Below, piece by piece: positions 7,411 to 15,868 of a stretch of DNA of 64,000 bases. Position 1 is the stretch's first letter. Every line of letters begins with the position of its first letter. The position numbers and the translations under genes were made by a program. Source of the DNA: Bacillus cabrialesii (GTDB lineage: Bacteria > Bacillota > Bacilli > Bacillales > Bacillaceae); contig NZ_CP096889.1 of the NCBI RefSeq assembly GCF_004124315.2, positions 866,001 through 930,000 of the forward strand, written 5' to 3'. The notes below the pieces were generated by a model. It did not search any database and was not told the DNA's origin. It saw only the letters and a list, made by a program, of their open reading frames with translations.

Positions 7411-9099
7411 ATGAAAACAGAACAAACGCCATGGTGGAAAAAAGCTGTGGTCTATCAAATTTATCCGAAAAGCTTTAACGATACGACGGGAAACGGTGTC
7501 GGCGATCTGAACGGCATTATTGAAAAGCTGGATTACTTAAAAACACTTCAGGTGGATGTGCTTTGGCTGACGCCGATTTATGATTCTCCACAGCATGATA
7601 ATGGGTATGATATCCGTGACTATTACTCGATCTATCCTGAATACGGAACGATGGAGGACTTTGAGCGCCTGCTGTCCGAAGCGCATAAAAGAGACTTGAA
7701 AGTCGTCATGGATCTTGTCGTCAATCATACATCAACAGAGCACAAATGGTTTCAAGAGGCGATTTCGTCAAAAGACAGCCCGTACCGTGATTTTTATATA
7801 TGGAAAAATCCGCAGGGAAACGGTTCTGTTCCGACAAACTGGAAGTCGAAATTCGGCGGCTCCGCATGGGAGCTTGACGAAGCATCGGGCCAATACTATT
7901 TGCATCTGTTTGATGTGACGCAGGCTGATTTGAATTGGGAAAATGAAAAGGTCAGAAAGCAGGTCTATGACATGATGCATTTTTGGTTTGAAAAGGGAAT
8001 AGACGGCTTCAGGCTTGATGTCATCAACTTGATTTCTAAAGACCAGCGCTTTCCGGATGCGGAAGACGGAGACGACGGCCGTTCCTATTACACTGACGGG
8101 CCGCGGGTGCACGAATATCTGCATGAAATGAACGAAAAGGTGTTTTCACATTATGACAGTATGACGGTCGGTGAGATGTCTTCAACGAAGGTAGACCATT
8201 GCATCCGGTATACAAATCCCGCAAATAAAGAACTCGATATGACGTTCAGTTTCCATCATCTCAAGGTTGATTATCCAAACGGTGAAAAATGGGCTTTGGC
8301 GCCGTTTGACTTTTTGAAGCTAAAGGAGATCTTATCAGAGTGGCAGACGGGGATGCACGCCGGAGGGGGATGGAACGCTCTGTTTTGGTGCAATCACGAT
8401 CAGCCACGCGTTGTATCGAGATATGGAAATGATGGCGCGTACAGGGTGAAATCGGCGAAAATGCTCGCCACCACCATTCATATGATGCAGGGCACGCCTT
8501 ATATTTATCAGGGCGAGGAGCTGGGAATGACCAATCCGAAGTTTGAGGACATCAGCTCCTATCGGGATGTCGAATCGCTGAACATGTACCGCGCCTTCAA
8601 GAAAAAAGGGATGGCTGACCAAGAGATCACTGCGATTTTACAGGCGAAATCCCGTGACAATTCCAGAACGCCTGTCCAGTGGAATGATACGGAGAATGGC
8701 GGTTTTACAACGGGCACGCCATGGATACCGGTTGCCGCTAACTATCGAAAAATCAATGCCGAAGCCGCGCTGAAGGATCAGAACTCGGTGTTTTACCATT
8801 ATCAAAAACTGATTCAGATTCGAAAAACGTATGACATTGTGACAGAGGGAGCGTATGAGTTAATCGCAAAGGATGACCCGAACGTTTTTGCGTATCTCAG
8901 ACATGGCGGCAATGAAAAGCTGTTCGTCATCAATAATTTTTACGGGAAAGAGGCAGCCTTTACACTGCCGGATTCTTTAGCGGCTGACGAGTGGAGGGCA
9001 GAGGTGCTGTTGACGAACGATGGGGTGAGGGAAGGACTGCAAAACATGACGCTCCGCCCGTATGAGTCCATTGTTTATCGTTTAACGAAACCGTGTTAA
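7411..9099 (+). CDS. treA: Phosphotrehalase (trehalose-6-phosphate hydrolase) TreA
   Basis: 562 residues from ATG 7411 (GGTGGAG upstream). Glycoside hydrolase family 13, oligo-1,6-glucosidase type: conserved regions DLVVNHTS, GFRLDVINL (nucleophile Asp), VGEMSS (acid/base Glu) and WCNHDQPR are all intact. It splits cytoplasmic trehalose-6-phosphate to glucose and glucose-6-phosphate. A C-terminal beta domain follows the barrel from about residue 480. It lies 72 bases after treP and 20 bases before treR in one operon. Sequence alone cannot separate it from other alpha-glucosidases of the family, but the operon makes the assignment firm. Confidence 0.94.
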   Translation: MKTEQTPWWKKAVVYQIYPKSFNDTTGNGVGDLNGIIEKLDYLKTLQVDVLWLTPIYDSPQHDNGYDIRDYYSIYPEYGTMEDFERLLSEAHKRDLKVVMDLVVNHTSTEHKWFQEAISSKDSPYRDFYIWKNPQGNGSVPTNWKSKFGGSAWELDEASGQYYLHLFDVTQADLNWENEKVRKQVYDMMHFWFEKGIDGFRLDVINLISKDQRFPDAEDGDDGRSYYTDGPRVHEYLHEMNEKVFSHYDSMTVGEMSSTKVDHCIRYTNPANKELDMTFSFHHLKVDYPNGEKWALAPFDFLKLKEILSEWQTGMHAGGGWNALFWCNHDQPRVVSRYGNDGAYRVKSAKMLATTIHMMQGTPYIYQGEELGMTNPKFEDISSYRDVESLNMYRAFKKKGMADQEITAILQAKSRDNSRTPVQWNDTENGGFTTGTPWIPVAANYRKINAEAALKDQNSVFYHYQKLIQIRKTYDIVTEGAYELIAKDDPNVFAYLRHGGNEKLFVINNFYGKEAAFTLPDSLAADEWRAEVLLTNDGVREGLQNMTLRPYESIVYRLTKPC

Positions 9100-9119
9100 A
9101 CTAAGCTGGGTGGTCCATA

Positions 9120-9836
9120 ATGAAGGTGAATAAATTCATCGCAATCTATAAAGACATCGCACAGGAAATTGAAGGCGGCCGATGGAAAGCGGAGGAGATT
9201 CTTCCGTCTGAACATGAGTTGACCGCACAGTACGATACATCTAGAGAAACGGTCAGGAAGGCGCTTCACATGCTTGCGCAAAACGGCTATATCCAGAAAA
9301 TCAGAGGGAAAGGCTCCATCGTTCTCAACCGTGAAAAAATGCAGTTTCCCGTCTCAGGCCTTGTCAGCTTCAAAGAGCTCGCGCAAACGCTGGGCAAAGA
9401 AACGAAAACAACTGTACACAAATTCGGGCTGGGGCCTCCGTCAGAGCTGATCCAAAAACAGCTCCGGGCCAATCCGGATGACGACATCTGGGAAGTCATC
9501 AGGTCTAGAAAGATTGACGGGGAACATGTGATTTTGGACAAGGATTACTTTTTCAGAAAGCATGTCCCTCACCTGACGAAAGAAATTTGTGAGAACTCCA
9601 TATATGAATATATAGAAGGAGAGCTCGGTCTTTCGATCAGCTACGCGCAAAAAGAAATTGTCGCCGAGCCGTGTACGGATGAGGACAGGAAGCTGCTCGA
9701 TTTACGCGGTTATGACCATATGGTCGTGGTGAGAAACTACGTCTTTTTGGAGGATACGAGTCTGTTTCAATATACGGAAAGCAGACACCGTCTCGACAAA
9801 TTCAGGTTTGTTGATTTTGCCCGGCGGGGGAAATGA
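9120..9836 (+). CDS. treR: GntR/HutC-family trehalose operon repressor TreR
   Basis: 238 residues. N-terminal winged helix (about 1-70) with the GntR signature LPSEHELTAQYDTSRETVRKA, then a UTRA effector-binding domain (about 90-235), making it a HutC-subfamily member. It represses the operon through the palindromes near the treP promoter and is released by trehalose-6-phosphate (known for B. subtilis TreR). Last gene of the operon, directly followed by a terminator, so it is autoregulated. Confidence 0.94.
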   Translation: MKVNKFIAIYKDIAQEIEGGRWKAEEILPSEHELTAQYDTSRETVRKALHMLAQNGYIQKIRGKGSIVLNREKMQFPVSGLVSFKELAQTLGKETKTTVHKFGLGPPSELIQKQLRANPDDDIWEVIRSRKIDGEHVILDKDYFFRKHVPHLTKEICENSIYEYIEGELGLSISYAQKEIVAEPCTDEDRKLLDLRGYDHMVVVRNYVFLEDTSLFQYTESRHRLDKFRFVDFARRGK

Positions 9837-9840
9837 GAGA

Positions 9841-9870
9841 GGCGCCTGCCTGCGGCAGCGCGCTTTTTTT
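9841..9870 (+). terminator. Terminator of the tre operon
   Basis: GGCGCCTGCC and GGCAGCGCGC form a GC-rich stem with a one-base bulge around loop TGC, followed by seven T. Confidence 0.85.
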
Positions 9871-9875
9871 GTTTG

Positions 9876-9891
9876 GTATCAAAATTGATAC
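9876..9891 (+). promoter_or_regulatory. Palindromic HypR-type operator upstream of hypO
   Basis: GTATC (9876-9880) and GATAC (9887-9891) form a perfect palindrome GTATCAAAATTGATAC, flanked by TTG and CCAA. It lies about 45 bases upstream of a -10-like TACAAT (9936-9941). In B. subtilis the MarR/DUF24 activator HypR controls this gene under disulfide/hypochlorite stress; the link of this palindrome to HypR is from memory and position. Confidence 0.6.
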
Positions 9892-9975
9892 TATCCAACA
9901 AAAATGTGCGTACTTTTACTTTTTATCATAATGGCTACAATAGAGATAGAGTAATCAAAAGGAGAGGTGTTCAAC

Positions 9976-10641
9976 ATGGCAGATGTAAAGAAACAAATTC
10001 TGGACGCATACAATTTCAGACATGCGACAAAGGAATTTGACCCGAATAAAAAAGTATCAGACAGCGATTTTGAATTTATTTTAGAAACAGGAAGACTTTC
10101 ACCGAGTTCACTCGGCCTTGAGCCTTGGAAATTCGTTGTTGTCCAAAATCCGGAATTTCGCGAGAAGCTTCGCGAATACACATGGGGCGCGCAAAAGCAG
10201 CTTCCGACAGCAAGCCATTTCGTCCTGATTCTTGCGCGTACAGCGAAGGATATCAAGTACAATGCGGACTACATCAAACGTCATTTAAAAGAAGTAAAAC
10301 AAATGCCGCAGGACGTGTATGAAGGCTATCTCAGCAAGACAGAAGAGTTCCAGAAACACGATCTGCATTTGCTTGAAAGCGACAGAACACTGTTTGACTG
10401 GGCTTCTAAACAAACGTATATTGCGCTTGGCAACATGATGACCGCCGCTGCGCAAATCGGCGTAGATTCCTGCCCTGTGGAAGGCTTCCAGTATGATCAC
10501 ATTCACCGTATTCTTGAAGAAGAAGGCCTCCTGGAAAACGGAAGCTTCGACATTTCTGTGATGGTGGCATTCGGCTACCGTGTGAGAGACCCTCGTCCGA
10601 AAACAAGATCTGCAGTTGAAGATGTTGTGAAATGGGTGTAA
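9976..10641 (+). CDS. hypO: NAD(P)H-dependent flavin oxidoreductase / nitroreductase HypO (YfkO)
   Basis: 221 residues from ATG 9976 (AAAGGAGAGG upstream; a TTG three codons earlier is also open). FMN-dependent nitroreductase fold of the NfsB/Frm2-like type: RHATKEFDP near the N-terminus, LSPSSLGLEPWKFVVVQ FMN-binding stretch, QTYIALGNMMTAAAQIGVDSCPVEGF and a C-terminal AFGYR. Family members reduce quinones, nitroaromatics and flavins with NAD(P)H. HypO is reported in B. subtilis as HypR-activated and involved in hypochlorite/diamide resistance. Monocistronic, between two terminators. Confidence 0.9.
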   Translation: MADVKKQILDAYNFRHATKEFDPNKKVSDSDFEFILETGRLSPSSLGLEPWKFVVVQNPEFREKLREYTWGAQKQLPTASHFVLILARTAKDIKYNADYIKRHLKEVKQMPQDVYEGYLSKTEEFQKHDLHLLESDRTLFDWASKQTYIALGNMMTAAAQIGVDSCPVEGFQYDHIHRILEEEGLLENGSFDISVMVAFGYRVRDPRPKTRSAVEDVVKWV

Positions 10642-10647
10642 ATATAG

Positions 10648-10679
10648 AAAGCTGCTCGTGTAACGAGCAGCTCTTTTTT
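10648..10679 (+). terminator. Terminator after hypO
   Basis: AGCTGCTCG / CGAGCAGCT nine-base stem with loop TGTAA, then TCTTTTTT. It abuts the stop of the convergent yfkN (10678) and may also serve it, though the T-run on that strand is poor. Confidence 0.85.
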
Positions 10680-13600
10680 ATGCCTGATTCGCTTTATTTT
10701 GTTTTCTTCTCTGACGCAAGTACAATGCCGTTCCGAGTGCGCTGACCAGTATTCCGGCCAAGAGGATCGAGTACATGGATGTAGCTGTGTCCGGAAGCAA
10801 GCCGCCAGCCGGGCCGTCCGTACCTGATCCGCTTGATCCGTTTCCTCCAGAGCCGTTTGTCGGTTCGGTGCCGGGAGGTGTATCATCTCCTCCTCCGTTC
10901 CCGTCAGTCGGCTGTTTTCCGCCTGGTTTGTCAGAGCCTCCGCCATTATCGCCGTCATCACCGCCTGTCGGCTGATCGGATGGAAATGCCGGCGGTTTGT
11001 TGTTTGAACCGGAATTTAAGATCGTGTATTCGCTGAAGTGGTTTGTGTATCCTGTTACCATATCATCGTCAACTGACCCGTTTTCTGTCTTGGTGAAAGC
11101 TTTCTTTTTCCGATCGACATGATAAATGGCAGGGTTATGGGCTTCTTCAATATCAAACATGCGAAGCGAAAGCTGAACGGGCTCTTTGAATGATTTTATT
11201 TCCTTTCCTTTTTGCTTCACTGTAAAGTCATATACGTCTGCAAGTGAAACATCCAATTCTCCCGTTGACGTAATTCCGATTGCGGTGTCTGCGGCTTTAA
11301 GGTTCGCCATTGGCATCTTCATGCTGTACCAGTAGTTGAACACCGTCAATGAAGGATCTGACTCTCTTTCTTTCAAAAGTTTGACCTGATCTTTTTTCAC
11401 TTTAAGATTGATAGGCTTCTCTTGAGATCCTTCATGTGTTCCATAATAGACAAACGGCGTGTTGGCATTTTTCGCATAAATCGCAAATTTGTCCTCATCA
11501 AGTGTCCAGCTGCCGTCTTTCTGCTTTGTCGGTAGGAATACTTCTTTGATGCGTCCTTCGATTTTAGGAGAGACCTTGTGTCCTAGTTTTTTCAGCTGTT
11601 CGGTGAAAATCTCATAATCCACGTAGCCAAGGTCTTCACCATGGGACGCTTCTGTAAAGACAGAATATCCGTCTCCACCGGCGCCGACAAAATTATTCGT
11701 TGCCACGCGGTAGGTATTATCCATATTCAGATCAACTTTGTCTCCGTTAAGCGATTCAATTTTCACCTCTAAAACGCGGTGTCCAGGTTCGTTGTTTAAT
11801 GTAAAGGTATAGTCGATTCCGGCCACCTGAGGGAAGGCGCCGCCTCCATTTTCCACATTGCTTAATCCTTGTTCAAGGGCTTCTTTAATTTGTTTTCCGG
11901 TCAAATCGGCCACGTAAAGCGTATTTCCGAACGGCATCACGTTCAGCACCTCGCCGAGTGTGATATCGCCTTTGTCAATGCCGGCTCTGATGCCGCCGCC
12001 ATTTGTGATCGCGATTCTGGCGCCGGCTGCTTCTTTCGCTTTTGCCAGCATGCCGTCCGCGATAAAGTTTCCGAGATTGGTTTCCTTCGTCCGCACATGC
12101 TCGCGCTGGCCGTCAAGCGCCACATCCGTGTAGCCGACTTTTTCATTTTTGACGTCCTCTAGTTCACTTTTGAACTGATCCAGCCCTTTTTTGGCTTCTG
12201 CGTTTTCTTCTGTATGTTCATCAATCGGCAGCACACTCAGATTTGATTTGTCTGTTTGCACAACGCCGTTTTCATCAAACGCGACATCAACACGTCCCAA
12301 GTATTGGCCGTATTCTTTTGCCTGCGCCACGATCGTCGGCTCTTCGTTGTTCACGACCTCCATTTTGTCTACGAGGGTGTGTGTGTGTCCGCCGATGATT
12401 AAGTCAATGCCTTTTACTTTTTTGGCTAGCTCAAGATCACGGTTATGCCCGATATGGGTTAAAGCGATAATTTTATTTACTTTTTCTTCTTCCTGAATCG
12501 TTTTGACCGTGTTTTGCGCGGTTTCAAACGCATCATGAAAGACAATGCTCTTGCCCGGGCTTGATGTGGTGGCTGTATCTTCCGTTGTCAGCCCGAATAC
12601 GGCGACTTTCTCACCGTCAACATCTAACAGAATGTAAGGGTGGATGCCGGGCTCTTTCTTTTCGCCTGCCGTAAAGGTTTGCGGCTTTTTGACATAGGAT
12701 GACAGCTTAGGCTCATTTGATACATCCACGTTTGCGCTGACGACCGGAAATTCAGGCGCTTCAAAGCGGTAGCGGTTTGCCGGATCGACGGTTGTGCTGT
12801 TTCCGCTTAGAAAATCAGAAAGCACTGTCGGGCCTTTATCAAATTCATGGTTTCCGAAAGTCATGGCGTCATAGCCCATCATGTTCATGAATTTCAAATC
12901 GGCTAAACCGTTCCACTTTGTGAAATACAGGTCGCCGGAAAACACATCTCCCGCATCAAGGAGAATGTTGTGGTCTGTTTCGTTTCGCACTTCGTTGATT
13001 TTCGTCATTCGTCTCGCTGCGTCATCGAGGTGGGCGTGCGTATCATTCGTGTGCATCACAGTCAGATCCCACAGTCCGTCTTGAGGAGGATCAGGATTTG
13101 AATCATCATCGAATTGCAGCTTGTACACACCATAGCCAGTATTTGCAGACTCGCTTACATAAGCGACATCGTCCGCTTTATCGGCAAAAGGCTTAGCCAA
13201 AAGTGAGGATTCAAACGTCAAATTTGTTCCGGAAACAGGCGCGATTGACCAGTTGTTGTCCGCTTTTGGATTGACTGTTTTTTGTTCGATAATGTAATCC
13301 ATCAGCACCTGTCTATTTTCAACAGCGGAGCCGTGGACAATCTTATCGCTCGTCAGGTGAGGGAAACCGCCGCCTCCGGACGCGCGATAATTATTTGTGA
13401 CGACGAGAAATTCCTGGGTCGCGTTGATGGGTTTACCTTCATAGGAAAGGTTGATAATCCGGGATGAATCCGCGTTGATGACTTTTCCGTTCTCATTGTA
13501 TTTCGCCGGTTTTGTCACATCGACCTGATATGTGACGCCGTCAATCACGTCAAAATTATAGGAGCGGAAATTCTCATTCAGCAAGGCTTGATCACCGCTT

Positions 13601-15069
13601 TTTGACGGATCAATTTGATTGAATTGGCCTGCTGACATGTCCAGCCAGTCCTTGACCTCGCTGCCTGTCAACTTGACGATCTGAACGGTATTATCATAAA
13701 GATACAAGTCACCGACGTTTTTAATCGCAAGATCACCGGCCGGAATGTTTGTATAGTAATTGGCTCCGTTTCTGCCGCCTGCTTTAAACGGCGCTCCCGC
13801 AGACAAAATTGGAAGGTCCTTGTACTTGGTATCCTTCATTTCCTTTTCAGCGTACCATTTTTGCGCGTCGGTCACGATCTGAATGGAAGGGTCATCTTTG
13901 ACCTGTGCAAAAAAGCTGTTAATATCTGCTTCTGTTTTGCCGACCGGTTTTCTGACATATTCGAGTGTGTTTTGGTGTGTTTGCCGGATGGTGTTTGCGA
14001 CCGTTTCATTTCGGGATGTGACAGTGCCGGCAATGGATTCAATACTGCCTTTGGAATCTGCCACCTTCCATGAACCGTCAGTCTTTTCGAGTTTGAGGTC
14101 AATCACGCCTAAGTATTTGCCCCAGCTGCTCGGCATAACGACAGGAATGCCGTTAATCGTTCCTTTTTCAACATCGAATTGGGGAACACCCGCATACTCG
14201 GCGGAAGGGAACAGTCCGTGCTGATGGCCCGAGATGATCGCGTCAATGCCTTTCGTTTTAGTGGCAAGATCAAACACGGCGTTTTCGGCGCCGGATGATT
14301 GCGCCTGTTTTTCAATGCCGGTGTGGGCGAGAGCAATGATGACATCAGCGCCTTCCGCCTTCATTTTCGGAATCGTTTCATTGGCTGATTCTACGATATC
14401 CTGCACCTGGACCTGGCCCTCGAGATTCTTTTTGTCCCACGTCATGATTTGCGGCGGGACGAAGCCTATGTAGCCGACTTTTACTTTCTGTTCATTACCG
14501 TTTTCATCAGTGACGGTTTTTTCTTTCAAAACATACGGCGTATAACGGTTTGCACCGCTTGTTGTTTTGACGTTGGCATTGACAATCGGGAAATCGGCTC
14601 CTTTGATCGTGCCGTCCAGAAAGTCGAGCCCGTAGTTAAATTCATGATTGCCCAGTGTACCGGCGTCGTATTTCAGCGCATTCATGACGCTGATGATCGG
14701 ATGGGTTTTCGCGCCGGAGATAATGTCGTCTTTTTCATATTTCACCGCGTATTCGCCCAGCGGATTCCCTTGAATCAAGTCGCCGTTATCGACGAGCAGG
14801 GTGTTTGGGTTTTGCTCGCGGTGCTTTTGGATCAGCTGTGCCGTTCTCGCCAGCCCGAAATCCGTCGTTTCTTTGTCGCTGTAGTAATCGTAATCCATCA
14901 TGTTGGCATGAATATCAGTCGTGGCCAAAATACTCAGATGTACCTGAGGAGCCGCGCTTTCTTCTGCATGAATGGGTGGTGTTGGGAGGATTAGGCTAAG
15001 TATCATAATTGGGGGCAAAAGAATACGGAGAATGTTGCCGACGTGTGTTCGTCTTTTCTGTATTCTCAC
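10678..15069 (-). CDS. yfkN: Trifunctional nucleotide phosphoesterase YfkN, sortase-anchored
   Basis: 1463 residues from GTG 15069 (GGTGGAG 6 bases upstream; six more codons are open). An export signal (KRR…LLPPIMILSLILP…IHAEE) spans about 1-36. Two tandem metallophosphoesterase/5'-nucleotidase units follow: the first (about 40-630) has ATTDIHANMMDYDYY, GNHEFNYG and SGHQHG, like CpdB 2',3'-cyclic phosphodiesterases; the second (about 665-1180) has MHTNDTHAHLDD, GNHEFDKG and GGHTHT, like UshA. A Gly/Pro/Asp-rich stalk leads to LPDTA, a hydrophobic helix and RQRRK, a sortase sorting signal. B. subtilis YfkN is reported to have cyclic phosphodiesterase, 2'(3')- and 5'-nucleotidase activity and LPDTA is a known target of sortase YhcS. 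It acts outside the cell, releasing phosphate and nucleosides. Confidence 0.94.
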   Translation of the reverse strand: MRIQKRRTHVGNILRILLPPIMILSLILPTPPIHAEESAAPQVHLSILATTDIHANMMDYDYYSDKETTDFGLARTAQLIQKHREQNPNTLLVDNGDLIQGNPLGEYAVKYEKDDIISGAKTHPIISVMNALKYDAGTLGNHEFNYGLDFLDGTIKGADFPIVNANVKTTSGANRYTPYVLKEKTVTDENGNEQKVKVGYIGFVPPQIMTWDKKNLEGQVQVQDIVESANETIPKMKAEGADVIIALAHTGIEKQAQSSGAENAVFDLATKTKGIDAIISGHQHGLFPSAEYAGVPQFDVEKGTINGIPVVMPSSWGKYLGVIDLKLEKTDGSWKVADSKGSIESIAGTVTSRNETVANTIRQTHQNTLEYVRKPVGKTEADINSFFAQVKDDPSIQIVTDAQKWYAEKEMKDTKYKDLPILSAGAPFKAGGRNGANYYTNIPAGDLAIKNVGDLYLYDNTVQIVKLTGSEVKDWLDMSAGQFNQIDPSKSGDQALLNENFRSYNFDVIDGVTYQVDVTKPAKYNENGKVINADSSRIINLSYEGKPINATQEFLVVTNNYRASGGGGFPHLTSDKIVHGSAVENRQVLMDYIIEQKTVNPKADNNWSIAPVSGTNLTFESSLLAKPFADKADDVAYVSESANTGYGVYKLQFDDDSNPDPPQDGLWDLTVMHTNDTHAHLDDAARRMTKINEVRNETDHNILLDAGDVFSGDLYFTKWNGLADLKFMNMMGYDAMTFGNHEFDKGPTVLSDFLSGNSTTVDPANRYRFEAPEFPVVSANVDVSNEPKLSSYVKKPQTFTAGEKKEPGIHPYILLDVDGEKVAVFGLTTEDTATTSSPGKSIVFHDAFETAQNTVKTIQEEEKVNKIIALTHIGHNRDLELAKKVKGIDLIIGGHTHTLVDKMEVVNNEEPTIVAQAKEYGQYLGRVDVAFDENGVVQTDKSNLSVLPIDEHTEENAEAKKGLDQFKSELEDVKNEKVGYTDVALDGQREHVRTKETNLGNFIADGMLAKAKEAAGARIAITNGGGIRAGIDKGDITLGEVLNVMPFGNTLYVADLTGKQIKEALEQGLSNVENGGGAFPQVAGIDYTFTLNNEPGHRVLEVKIESLNGDKVDLNMDNTYRVATNNFVGAGGDGYSVFTEASHGEDLGYVDYEIFTEQLKKLGHKVSPKIEGRIKEVFLPTKQKDGSWTLDEDKFAIYAKNANTPFVYYGTHEGSQEKPINLKVKKDQVKLLKERESDPSLTVFNYWYSMKMPMANLKAADTAIGITSTGELDVSLADVYDFTVKQKGKEIKSFKEPVQLSLRMFDIEEAHNPAIYHVDRKKKAFTKTENGSVDDDMVTGYTNHFSEYTILNSGSNNKPPAFPSDQPTGGDDGDNGGGSDKPGGKQPTDGNGGGDDTPPGTEPTNGSGGNGSSGSGTDGPAGGLLPDTATSMYSILLAGILVSALGTALYLRQRRKQNKANQA

Positions 15070-15096
15070 CAGTTCTCCACCTTTCAACGAAATTTG

Positions 15097-15139
15097 TGTT
15101 ACAGCTCCTATTGTAAGAATATTTTGTAACTATTTGTAG
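15097..15139 (-). promoter_or_regulatory. Possible Pho-box-like repeats upstream of yfkN
   Basis: On the minus strand, TTACAA-like hexamers occur as CTACAA (15134-15139), TTACAA (15124-15129), TTACAA (15111-15116) and CTGTAAC nearby, at 10-14 base steps. PhoP binds TTAACA-type repeats about 11 bases apart. The match is loose and spacing irregular; regulation by phosphate would fit an extracellular phosphatase but is a guess. Confidence 0.25.
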
Positions 15140-15246
15140 GTGTTTCTTTATGATTATTGTAAAAGGGAGAAAAATGAGTATTATGTAGCAGCATCAAACG
15201 ACAAATGCTGGGTATTTATGCTTATCGTTTGTCAGATTCGCGAAAT

Positions 15247-15271
15247 GTTTATTTTAGTGTGGCTGGGGTAG
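15247..15271 (+). promoter_or_regulatory. SigB-type promoter of yfkM
   Basis: GTTTAT (15247-15252), 13-base spacer, GGGTAG (15266-15271), near the SigB consensus GTTTAA-N13/14-GGGTAT. It lies about 40 bases before the yfkM start; YfkM is a known general stress protein in B. subtilis. Confidence 0.7.
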
Positions 15272-15312
15272 AGTGTTTTATGTAGACATACTAAAGCGGG
15301 AGGTAATGATTC

Positions 15313-15831
15313 ATGGGAAAAAAAATTGCAGTTGTTTTGACAGATTATTTTGAGGATAGTGAGTATACTGAGCCTGCGAAAGCCTTTAAAGAAGCGGGAC
15401 ATGAATTGACTGTCATTGAGAATGAAAAAGGAAAAACAGTAAAAGGCAAGCAGGGGAACGCGGAAGTGACAGTTGACGCGTCCATTGACGACGTGAACCC
15501 TTCAGACTTTGATGCGCTTTTGATTCCCGGAGGATTTTCACCAGACCAGCTTCGCGCTGATGACCGTTTCGTCCAATTTGCAAAAGCATTTATGACTGAC
15601 AAAAAACCGGTATTTGCAATCTGCCACGGCCCGCAGCTCTTAATCAACGCGAAAGCGCTCGATGGCCGAAAAGCAACAGGCTATACATCCATTCGAGTTG
15701 ATATGGAAAACGCGGGTGCCCACGTCGTAGACCAGGAAGTGGTCGTTTGCCAAAATCAATTGGTCACAAGCCGCACACCGGACGACATTCCGGCATTTAA
15801 CCGCGAATCTTTGGCATTGCTTGAGAAATAA
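15313..15831 (+). CDS. yfkM: DJ-1/PfpI-family general stress protein 18 (YfkM)
   Basis: 172 residues, complete single DJ-1/PfpI domain. The nucleophile elbow is AICHGPQ (Cys about 104, followed by His), and the early glutamate is in the YTEPAKAFKEAG region; PGGFSPDQLR is the oxyanion loop. Relatives are cysteine peptidases or, in many bacteria, glyoxalase III / deglycase-type enzymes acting on methylglyoxal damage; sequence does not decide. ATG 15313 follows GGGAGG. SigB-like promoter upstream and terminator downstream make it a single-gene stress unit. Confidence 0.9.
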   Translation: MGKKIAVVLTDYFEDSEYTEPAKAFKEAGHELTVIENEKGKTVKGKQGNAEVTVDASIDDVNPSDFDALLIPGGFSPDQLRADDRFVQFAKAFMTDKKPVFAICHGPQLLINAKALDGRKATGYTSIRVDMENAGAHVVDQEVVVCQNQLVTSRTPDDIPAFNRESLALLEK

Positions 15832-15833
15832 GA

Positions 15834-15862
15834 AAAACGGACGCTCCCGGGCGTCCGTTTTA
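15834..15862. terminator. Bidirectional terminator between yfkM and yfkL
   Basis: AAAACGGACGC / GCGTCCGTTTT perfect 11-base stem with loop TCCCGG, A-run on one side and T-run on the other; it can end both convergent genes. Confidence 0.85.
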
Positions 15863-15868
15863 TGTTTC

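Noticed and set aside
14449..14994. 181-codon plus-strand ORF opposite yfkN
   Set aside because: Shadow of the 5' part of yfkN, which has full phosphoesterase motifs and signal peptide on the other strand.
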